Source: DATJUF01 sp035502655 (GTDB taxonomy: Bacteria > Desulfobacterota > Binatia > Binatales > Binataceae). From it: a stretch of DNA of 15,592 bases. A program made the translations under genes and the position numbers. Of the stretch, positions 8,441 through 13,918 are shown piece after piece. Numbering within the stretch: position 1 is the stretch's first letter; every line of letters starts with the position of its first letter. The stretch is from contig DATJUF010000268.1 of the NCBI GenBank assembly GCA_035502655.1, positions 1-15,592 of the forward strand, written 5' to 3'. The notes under the pieces were generated by a model, which did not search any database, was not told where the DNA came from, and was given only the letters and a program-made list of their open reading frames with translations.

Positions 8441-8460
8441 GTTTCAGATTCTCCTGAAAC
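8441..8460 (-). promoter_or_regulatory. Leader hairpin carrying the ppk2 Shine-Dalgarno sequence
   Basis: GTTTCAG and CTGAAAC form a perfect 7-bp inverted repeat with a 6-nt loop, immediately before the ppk2 ATG. On the ppk2 strand the ribosome-binding sequence AGGAGA falls at the top of the stem and in the loop. The hairpin may expose or mask the site depending on conditions or on a bound protein; it could equally be a DNA operator shared with the divergent rluB gene. Confidence 0.5.
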
Positions 8461-8528
8461 TCAGTCTTGGATGACACCTTCCTGGACAGATTAGCCAACA
8501 GCCGCGTTGTCGTGAAAAATAGAGAACC

Positions 8529-9323
8529 ATGTCGACGCAGCCGCAAAGCCAGCCCGGCAAGTCCTTGGATAAGGCGTTATCTCAGGAGGGAGAGCAACAT
8601 CCGCGCAAGGAACGAATCGCAAAATTCATGGCCCGTGCAGGTGTTGCCTCGCGGCGAGAATCCGAGAGGCTAATCGCGGCCGGCCGCGTGACACTCAACG
8701 GTTCAGCCGTTACCCATCCCGCTACGCTGGCCGGCGCCGATGACCTCCTGATGGTCGACGGCAAAATCATCGCGGCGCCTGAGCGCTCGCGGCTCTGGCG
8801 CTATCACAAGCCCGCCGGACTCGTGACGACAGCTTACGATCCCGAGGGCCGCCCGACCGTCTTTGCGAATCTGCCCAGAGATTTGCCTCGCCTGATCTCG
8901 GTCGGGCGCCTCGATATCAACACTGAAGGCCTGTTGCTGCTGACCAACGACGGCGGGCTGGCGCGCTTTTTCGAGCATCCGGCGCAGGGGCTTTCCCGCA
9001 CTTACCGGGTTCGCGCGCACGGCAATCCTGGTGCGATCGCGGTGGCGAAACTCGCGAGTGGCCTGACCATCGGGGGCATCCGCTACCGCCCGATTCAGGC
9101 CACCTTTGAGCGCCGCCAGGGCGGCAACTGCTGGATTACGATGACTCTCAGCGAGGGCAAGAACCGGGAAATCAAGATAATCCTCGAACATCTGGGATTG
9201 CAGGTAACGCGCTTGATTCGTATCGGCTACGGGTCCTTCGAGCTCAGCGATCTTCCGCCCTCCACCGTCGCCGAAGTCTCCCCCTCCCGCCTACCTAAAC
9301 TTATCCCGAATTATTTTTTTTAA
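8529..9323 (+). CDS. rluB: 23S rRNA pseudouridine synthase, RluB/RsuA family
   Basis: This 264-residue enzyme isomerises a uridine in 23S rRNA during ribosome assembly. A 25-residue polar tail precedes an S4 RNA-binding domain (about 28-75; RIAKFMARAGVASRRESERL, then AGRVTLNG). The catalytic domain begins at RYHKPAGLVTT and holds the catalytic aspartate D129 in the signature GRLDINTEGLLLLTNDG. The C-terminal EGKNREIKIILEHLG and VTRLIRIGYGSFEL are typical of RluB/RsuA. RluB is favoured over RsuA or RluE because of the S4 domain and overall length, but the exact target uridine cannot be proved from motifs. The Shine-Dalgarno sequence is weak. A damaged, nearly identical copy of codons 145-215 lies about 3 kb downstream (see 11952-12204). 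The gene converges with the FkbH-like gene, 23 bp apart. Confidence 0.92.
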   Translation: MSTQPQSQPGKSLDKALSQEGEQHPRKERIAKFMARAGVASRRESERLIAAGRVTLNGSAVTHPATLAGADDLLMVDGKIIAAPERSRLWRYHKPAGLVTTAYDPEGRPTVFANLPRDLPRLISVGRLDINTEGLLLLTNDGGLARFFEHPAQGLSRTYRVRAHGNPGAIAVAKLASGLTIGGIRYRPIQATFERRQGGNCWITMTLSEGKNREIKIILEHLGLQVTRLIRIGYGSFELSDLPPSTVAEVSPSRLPKLIPNYFF

Positions 9324-9346
9324 GGACTGTCTTGAAATAGCGGGGG

Positions 9347-11524
9347 CTAGGCAGTCTTCAGCGCCTGCTCGCCTGCGCGAGTAGCAAATTCAAGGTAGTC
9401 AACTGAGACCGCGAGCCAGGCGGGATCTGCGATCGTAGATTCATCCTCAAATTCCCACGCTTCTGCCTTCCACAAGAAACCATTCTCACGGTAAACACCG
9501 CGGCAAGGCTCATTGAAAGGAGTTTCGATTATTCGGCCGATTATCCGTCGCTGGCCTTGGAAAACGGCGAGGTGCTTAAGATAATTCAGCATCGCGGTTT
9601 CCATCCCAAAGCCGAAGACACGGCAACTCAGGACCCAAACTAAGACTTCGAGACCCTCGGCGCCAAGTTCGACGACTATCACCGAGACGATTCCCATTGC
9701 ACCGAACTTGTCTGCAGCTTCGCCAAGGATGATTCGGTGCCGGCCGGAACTACTCCATCCAGCCATTTCCTGGCGATTGGTGCGGCTGTTGCAGACGTTG
9801 AATTGGTTGGTGCGATTAATCAACTCGGCGGCACGCGTGAGGTCGGCCGGATTGGCGTTACGAATTTTCAGGCGCAAATTGAGGTTCGCGAGAAGGGCTT
9901 CGGGAGCTTCGCGCTCGATGACGCCCTCAAGAAACTGTTGGCGTTGCCGCCGCTCACGATAGATCTGAGTGCGATCACCTTCGGCCTGATCGGGTATCGA
10001 GGCGGCCCACCATTCGAGCATATGCCATGTCCGTGCAGAGGCAGGATCGAGCGTAAGTACTTGAGGCATCGCTAGCCGCACCATTTCACGTTCGTCAGGC
10101 CGGTCGTCAATGAAGACAAAGTCCTTGAGCTTGAGATTAAGCTCGGCCGCAATCCGCTCCAGATTGCCGGGCTTCGGATCCCAGTTGATCTGGGCGGCAA
10201 CAAAATCCTCGGCGTTAAGCAAACCGCCATCCCACTTGACCTTGCGCGGATCATTCTTGGAGGCAATCGCCAGCAGGATGCCTTTGCGCTGTAGTAGTTT
10301 GAGAGTTTTTTGCCGGCTGTGATCGTGTTCGACTGCACCCTCTCCGATTAATCCCGTCCATAGGGTGTGGTCGAGATCGGTGACGATGACCTTTCTGCCG
10401 AAAAGATAGGCCGCACTGCCGATCACATCCCGGTAAACAGGCGCGATCATCTTCCCGAAAACAGCTGGGTGCTGAAGATCCGAGTCGTAGAATTTGGCGC
10501 CTAGGCCCAGGTCGCCGTGTTCGGAGAGAAGTGGCCGCTCGTCGATCAGAAGAACGGGACGAGCGAAGCTGCGGTTGAGCTCCTTAAGCGTGCTTTCAAG
10601 TAGCGCATTAGCGTGACGTGCGACGAGCTGCCGGAATAAATACGTTAAAACATTGCGCACGCGTGAGCCAAACGAACTATCGTGGCGGCGAACATTTGCT
10701 GTGTTGTGAACGATGATAGGGCACTCGAACATCTCTCTCAGCAGTCCAAGATTGTACGCGGTCTCCTCGTGGGCTTTCACAGCTATCTTCCGAAGGCCGC
10801 GAAGCTTCGTAGAGCGCAGATAATGAGTCTGCGCAAGCAGCAAGTCGAATTCATAGGTATACGGGCTGTAAAAGATCAAGGCAAAATTTTCGTTCTTAAG
10901 CTTGCGCAGAGTCTCGCGCAGTAGAAGAGGGTTTTTGCTGGTGGCAAAGGTGGTTCGTGCAGCGATACCATCTTCCCGCAAGCCAGTGGCGAGAAACGCG
11001 AGTATGTCCAGAAAGAGACAGTCTCCCACCAGCAAGATGCGCACTTCTTTGCCGTCAGGCGCGGTCATGATCGCCGTGATGCCGTCGACGACTGCGGCGA
11101 GTTGTTGGCGGCCTTGGCCCTCTAGTTGAGGGTTCAACAGTTCGAGCAGGTTTCGCCGGTCCAGCGCCATGACTCTCCTCCGGTGCTCGAGATCCTCCTC
11201 TTTGGTGCTCTTAGGCAGGTAAAGCTGTTTGAGGCGTTCGCCAACGTACAGATCGCGCCAGGTAGGATCGCCAGTGCGCAGATAGCGGATCAGATAATCG
11301 ACTAGCGCGTAAGTCTCGCGCTGGCTGAAGCCTTCGAGTCCCTGCGATGCCACTGCGGGCGCAAACTTCTCCCAACTCGCGATCGAATTCGCTAGCCGGA
11401 GTGCCGCTGGCTGACGGTTTAATTCAAGGACCCGATCCAGCGAGAGCTGTGGCGAGACGGGCCCTGCCACGGACCCGCGCAGAACGAGGTTTGATTCAAC
11501 TCGGAACTTACGCGTTGAAGTCAT
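9347..11524 (-). CDS. Stand-alone FkbH-like HAD-IIIC / GNAT-fold protein
   Basis: This 725-residue protein has three parts. The N-terminal ~350 residues include a helical region and an SGNH-like alpha/beta domain starting at ILLVGDCLFLD. The HAD subfamily IIIC core has D383-L-D385-H-T387-L-W (nucleophile and acid/base), S422-K-N-D, K451 and D473-D474 in VFIDDRPDERE. The C-terminal part reads NRTNQFN, DKFGAMGIVSV and LSCRVFGFGMETAML, the GNAT-like acyltransferase region of FkbH proteins. Known FkbH enzymes dephosphorylate 1,3-bisphosphoglycerate and load the glyceryl unit onto an acyl carrier protein in polyketide or related pathways. No carrier protein, synthase or modifying enzyme is present here, so the partner must be elsewhere or the role differs. 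Catalytic HAD residues are intact. The upstream leader is AT-rich with several palindromes. The Shine-Dalgarno sequence is weak (GAGA close to the ATG). Confidence 0.88.
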   Translation of the reverse strand: MTSTRKFRVESNLVLRGSVAGPVSPQLSLDRVLELNRQPAALRLANSIASWEKFAPAVASQGLEGFSQRETYALVDYLIRYLRTGDPTWRDLYVGERLKQLYLPKSTKEEDLEHRRRVMALDRRNLLELLNPQLEGQGRQQLAAVVDGITAIMTAPDGKEVRILLVGDCLFLDILAFLATGLREDGIAARTTFATSKNPLLLRETLRKLKNENFALIFYSPYTYEFDLLLAQTHYLRSTKLRGLRKIAVKAHEETAYNLGLLREMFECPIIVHNTANVRRHDSSFGSRVRNVLTYLFRQLVARHANALLESTLKELNRSFARPVLLIDERPLLSEHGDLGLGAKFYDSDLQHPAVFGKMIAPVYRDVIGSAAYLFGRKVIVTDLDHTLWTGLIGEGAVEHDHSRQKTLKLLQRKGILLAIASKNDPRKVKWDGGLLNAEDFVAAQINWDPKPGNLERIAAELNLKLKDFVFIDDRPDEREMVRLAMPQVLTLDPASARTWHMLEWWAASIPDQAEGDRTQIYRERRQRQQFLEGVIEREAPEALLANLNLRLKIRNANPADLTRAAELINRTNQFNVCNSRTNRQEMAGWSSSGRHRIILGEAADKFGAMGIVSVIVVELGAEGLEVLVWVLSCRVFGFGMETAMLNYLKHLAVFQGQRRIIGRIIETPFNEPCRGVYRENGFLWKAEAWEFEDESTIADPAWLAVSVDYLEFATRAGEQALKTA

Positions 11525-11680
11525 GCGATCTCATTCAATTCAAAATTATTTTTAGCAAATACTTTCTTTGCGCGTCAGATTTTACTAAATCTGTGCTAAC
11601 TTAGTCTAGTAGCATTAGTTAAGTCTTTGCCGACCGTAATGCGATCAGTTCAGTCTTAACTGTACGTAATGACGAGATTC
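11525..11680 (-). promoter_or_regulatory. AT-rich leader/promoter region of the FkbH-like gene with nested inverted repeats
   Basis: This spacer is visibly more AT-rich than its surroundings. It contains a perfect 7-bp inverted repeat with a 4-nt loop (CAGATTT 11576-11582, AAATCTG 11587-11593), a perfect 7-bp inverted pair 31 bp apart (AGTTAAG 11617-11623, CTTAACT 11655-11661), a 5-bp pair (CAGTT 11646-11650, AACTG 11658-11662), and the direct repeat CGTAATG (11635-11641, 11665-11671). The density of symmetrical sequence suggests operators. I could not settle on a convincing -35/-10 pair. Confidence 0.4.
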
Positions 11681-11803
11681 TTCATCGAACACCTGCTATA
11701 ACGACCCGTCACACCGGGAGTAAGCAAGTTCCGCTATTGAACCACGCATGTCTTCGTCGGCAGTCTGTGTCGCGGATTCAATGCACGCCTAACGGTTGGG
11801 GCG

Positions 11804-11941
11804 AAGGCGAGGTAAAGAGAGCAGCCGAGGGCGCTAGCCTGCCGTTGAACTAAAGGTCAATTGGGCCGAAGGAAGGCGAGGATAAGATGAAAACAGCTAG
11901 GCGTGACCTGCCGTTCGTAAGAGAACGTAGCGGGGAACAGG
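11804..11941. repeat. Imperfect tandem repeat, two units of 69 bp
   Basis: AAGGCGAGG occurs at 11804-11812 and 11873-11881, and CCTGCCGTT at 11838-11846 and 11907-11915. Both pairs are exactly 69 bp apart, and short matches lie between and after them (for example TAA-AGA, and GGG near each unit's end). Overall identity without gaps is only about half, so this is an old or structure-constrained duplication. Confidence 0.55.
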
Positions 11942-11948
11942 TATTTTT
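11906..11948 (+). terminator. Terminator-like stem followed by a T run
   Basis: An outer stem ACCTG/CAGGT (11906-11910, 11938-11942) encloses an inner stem CGTTC/GAACG with a 6-nt loop and is followed directly by A and five T. The interior asymmetry (10 unpaired bases on the 3' side) makes it an untidy terminator. No gene ends just upstream, so it would serve the candidate RNA. Confidence 0.3.
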
Positions 11949-11951
11949 CAT

Positions 11952-12204
11952 CTGGCGCGCTTGACCTTTAGGTCAGTACTGCCCGCGCGGGGCGCTTTCT
12001 CGAGCATCCGGCGCAGGGGCTTTCCCGCACTTACCGGGTTCGCGCGCACGGCAACCCGGGCGTGATCGCGGTCGCGAAACTCGCGAGTGGCCTGACCATC
12101 GGGGGCCATCCGCTACCACCCGATTCAGGCCACCTTTGAGCGCCGCCAAGGCGGCAACTGCTGGATTACGATGACTCTCAGCGAGGGCAAGAACCGGGAA
12201 ATCA
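11952..12204 (+). pseudogene. Fragment of an rluB homologue (pseudouridine synthase), non-functional
   Basis: Positions 11992-12204 match 8963-9174 of the rluB gene in this window with 8 substitutions and one inserted base by my count, about 96% identity. The insertion (an extra C in the GGGGG-CATC stretch near 12106) breaks the frame. Both ends of the gene are missing, including the S4 domain and the catalytic GRLD segment. Eleven more bases (CTGGCGCGCTT, 11952-11962) match 8958-8968 and are separated from the main match by a 35-bp insertion that repeats GCGCTT. Five of the eight substitutions are synonymous, which suggests it came from a once-functional related copy rather than a very recent local duplication. 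The 3' homology stops at 12204 and the DUF72-like fragment begins within a few bases. Confidence 0.9.
11962..11975. repeat. Palindrome TGACCT-TT-AGGTCA inside the insertion in the rluB fragment
   Basis: Perfect 6-bp arms with a 2-bp centre. Its left part also belongs to an 11-bp inverted pair: CTAAAGGTCAA at 11850-11860 and TTGACCTTTAG at 11961-11971, about 100 bp apart. The pair could be the ends of a small excised or decayed element, or a stem of the neighbouring candidate RNA. Confidence 0.5.
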
Positions 12205-12208
12205 TGCG

Positions 12209-12340
12209 GTGAAGAATGTGATTGGATTTCGCCTGGGCGCGGCTTCATGGACCGATCCCGCGTTGTAATTCGGACCTGTTTTCCCGCCCTCGTTGCGCAC
12301 CGCCGAGGATCGCATCCGCATGCTTCAGGAAACCGTCCAA
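12209..12340 (+). pseudogene. N-terminal fragment of a DUF72 (YecE-like) family gene, non-functional
   Basis: Read from GTG 12209, the frame gives FRLGAASWTDPAL, a TAA stop at 12266-12268, then in the same frame FGPVFPPSLRTAEDRIRML. DUF72 proteins begin with a G-T-A-S-W-T-D-P segment followed by F-Y-P-P and a T-A-E-D-R-L-R-x-Y-A helix at this spacing, so both halves align on either side of the stop. After about 12330 the resemblance (expected Y-A-x-x-F-x-x-V-E-V-D) is lost. The family's function is poorly known. The fragment abuts the rluB fragment, marking a rearrangement junction. This identification rests on remembered family motifs, so it is less certain than the rluB fragment. I see nothing further that I can name between 12341 and 12571. 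Confidence 0.6.
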
Positions 12341-12571
12341 TCCACATGCTTGGAATTATTGATCTCATTGGTTTTGCTCATGAAATTGCTACGCAAAAAA
12401 GCTGATTGTTGATAGTTGTGAGCACCTGAGCATGACAAGCGCTAGACCGTGATATTGCCTGATTGTAAGAATTCTCTGGCAGGGCTGTCCTCTCGTCAAA
12501 ATCTTCTGATTCCAGTTTGGTCGTTGGCCTTTAATTGGGGTCAGGAGAAAGCCGCTTGGCTTGGCGGGTTT

Positions 12572-12658
12572 AGTGAGAATTCACTCACCAGCGTTGAGTG
12601 ATAACCTTCACCGGCACAAAAGTGAAAGGTAGCCGCCTGATGGGCAAGGCGGCTGAGG
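12572..12658 (+). promoter_or_regulatory. Structured leader of ftsZ: consecutive hairpins ending at the ribosome-binding site
   Basis: Hairpin A has TCACTCA (12581-12587) and TGAGTGA (12595-12601), a perfect 7-bp stem. AGTGA (12572-12576) can pair instead with TCACT (12581-12585), so the two foldings exclude one another. Hairpin B has CCTTCAC (12605-12611) with GTGAAAGG (12622-12629) and one bulged base. Hairpin C has AGCCGCCT (12631-12638) and AGGCGGCT (12647-12654), a perfect 8-bp GC-rich stem that ends directly against the GAGG Shine-Dalgarno sequence (12655-12658) of ftsZ. The arrangement suggests translational control. No known riboswitch consensus was recognised. Confidence 0.5.
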
Positions 12659-12664
12659 CAGGTT

Positions 12665-13903
12665 ATGGTCGAGATAAACGGAAGCAACGATCCAGGGGCA
12701 CGAATAAAAGTTATCGGGGCCGGCGGCTGCGGCGGCAATGCCATTGATCACATGATCGCATCGGGCTTGGGCAGTATTGATTTCATCTCGGTGAATACCG
12801 ACGCGCAGGCTTTGCAAAAGAATAATGCTCCAATCCAGCTCCAAATCGGCCAGACGCTGACGCGCGGGCGCGGTACCGGAGGCATTCCTGAAATCGGGCG
12901 CAAGGCGGCATTCGAGGATGCCGAACGCCTCCAGGAAGTGTTGGCCGGCGCCGAAATGGTCTTCGTCACCGCGGGCATGGGTGGAGGAACGGGAACCGGT
13001 TCCGCACCGGTAATCGCACAGATTGCCCGCGACAGCGGCGCGCTGACAGTCGCTGTTGTAACCAAGCCGTTCCAGTTCGAAGGGCGCAGGCGCATGACTC
13101 AGGCCAATGAGGGCCTGTCGCAATTGAAGGATGCCGTCGACACGCTCATTACGATTCCCAACGATCGCCTCCTGTCGATCGCGAATCGCACCACTACTCT
13201 TAAAGATGCTTTCCAGAAAGCCGACGATGTTCTTCTACAAGCAGTGCGCGGCATCTCCGAACTGGTAACCATCCCCGGGCTAATCAATCTCGATTTCGCC
13301 GACGTGCGTTCAATCATGGCTAACATGGGAATCGCGATGATGGGCATCGCACGCGCTTCGGGTGACAACCGGGCACTCGAGGCTGCGGAACGGGCCATCT
13401 CCAGTCCACTGCTTGAAAATACTTCGATCAAAGGCGCCCGCGGCCTGCTGATCAACGTCAGCGGCGGCGCTGACATCTCGCTTTACGACGTTAACGAGGT
13501 CGCCAGCCTGGTGCGCGAAGAAGCGCACGAAGATGCCAATATCATTTTCGGGGCCGTCATAGATGAAAAGCTCTCCGACGAAATCCGTGTAACCGTCATC
13601 GCTACCGGTTTCGACAAAAATGGCCACGAGATCGAAAAGCCCGCCAAATCGGTTTCCCAGCCGAGTGAACCGCCGCTGAGTCCCATGAGCTCGATTCAGC
13701 CACAGGAGAGCGGTCATGATCCTCAGCCTGTCAGCCCAGAATCTGAGCCTCTTGCAGTCAAGAACCGTGTACTCAATGGCGGCGGCATACACTCGGAGGC
13801 TCCTGATCTAGCCAAAGAAGGCAATCATTCGGAATTCGATCCGCGCAACCATAGCCGAGGTATCGCAGCGGGCCACTTCGGCCGCAGCCATCGCAGCGGC
13901 TAG
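12665..13903 (+). CDS. ftsZ: Cell division GTPase FtsZ, isolated gene with atypical C-terminus
   Basis: This 412-residue protein is the tubulin-like GTPase that assembles the division ring. The N-terminal nucleotide-binding half carries IKVIGAGGCGGNAIDHM (14-30), NTDAQAL (44-50) and the tubulin signature GGGTGTGS (106-113). PFQFEGRRR (135-143) and VDTLITIPNDRLL (158-170) follow. The synergy loop NLDFADV (208-214) keeps both aspartates needed for GTP hydrolysis across the dimer interface. The globular core ends near residue 318. The tail (319-412) is Ser/Pro/Glu-rich, then His/Arg/Gly-rich, and lacks the usual conserved peptide (D/E-I-P-x-F-L-R) that binds FtsA, ZipA or SepF. GAGG sits 6 nt before the ATG. 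Neighbours are a pseudogene region and an oxidase; no ftsA, ftsQ or mur genes are near, so it may be a second copy or the product of dcw break-up. Confidence 0.95.
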   Translation: MVEINGSNDPGARIKVIGAGGCGGNAIDHMIASGLGSIDFISVNTDAQALQKNNAPIQLQIGQTLTRGRGTGGIPEIGRKAAFEDAERLQEVLAGAEMVFVTAGMGGGTGTGSAPVIAQIARDSGALTVAVVTKPFQFEGRRRMTQANEGLSQLKDAVDTLITIPNDRLLSIANRTTTLKDAFQKADDVLLQAVRGISELVTIPGLINLDFADVRSIMANMGIAMMGIARASGDNRALEAAERAISSPLLENTSIKGARGLLINVSGGADISLYDVNEVASLVREEAHEDANIIFGAVIDEKLSDEIRVTVIATGFDKNGHEIEKPAKSVSQPSEPPLSPMSSIQPQESGHDPQPVSPESEPLAVKNRVLNGGGIHSEAPDLAKEGNHSEFDPRNHSRGIAAGHFGRSHRSG

Positions 13904-13918
13904 TCGTAGTCGGCGCGC

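Larger units (their letters stand above)
11681..11950 (+). ncRNA. Candidate structured non-coding RNA of unknown class
   Basis: No convincing protein frame crosses this stretch, yet it is highly patterned. It contains a pair ATTGAA/TTCAAT (11736-11741, 11777-11782) that could close a hairpin, two imperfect units of 69 bp (from 11804 and 11873), and at the end a nested stem (ACCTG 11906-11910 with CAGGT 11938-11942, enclosing CGTTC 11912-11916 and GAACG 11923-11927) followed at once by ATTTTT. The last element resembles an intrinsic terminator for a plus-strand transcript. It does not match tmRNA, RNase P, SRP, 6S or tRNA as far as I can recognise. It may instead be decayed mobile DNA. Boundaries are approximate. 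Confidence 0.3.

Noticed and set aside
9324..9346. Bidirectional terminator between rluB and the FkbH-like gene
   Set aside because: Only a 5-bp stem (GACTG/CAGTC) with a loop of more than 20 nt could be found, and the T run precedes it on the rluB strand.
11787..11803. Integron attC-like core (GCCTAAC followed by GTTGGGG)
   Set aside because: The second core lacks the required final pyrimidine, the two cores are nearly adjacent rather than at the ends of a folded site, and no integrase or cassette is present.
11705..11942. Words resembling the 3' end of 16S rRNA in the right order (CCCGTCACACC, TTGGGGCGAAG, CGTAGCGGGGAAC)
   Set aside because: The long conserved stretches around them are missing, the spacing before the last word is about 100 nt too long, and no anti-Shine-Dalgarno end follows. 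Chance short matches are likelier; an SSU rRNA covariance scan would settle it.
11973..12368. 131-codon open frame on the minus strand
   Set aside because: It is antisense to the rluB and DUF72 fragments; part of it repeats a frame antisense to intact rluB, and it has no recognisable protein features.
12630..12660. ZTP or fluoride riboswitch resemblance in the ftsZ leader (CCGCC...GGGCA, GGCGGCTGA)
   Set aside because: Conserved partner segments of both riboswitches are absent and the core has inserted bases; the simple 8-bp hairpin explains the pattern.
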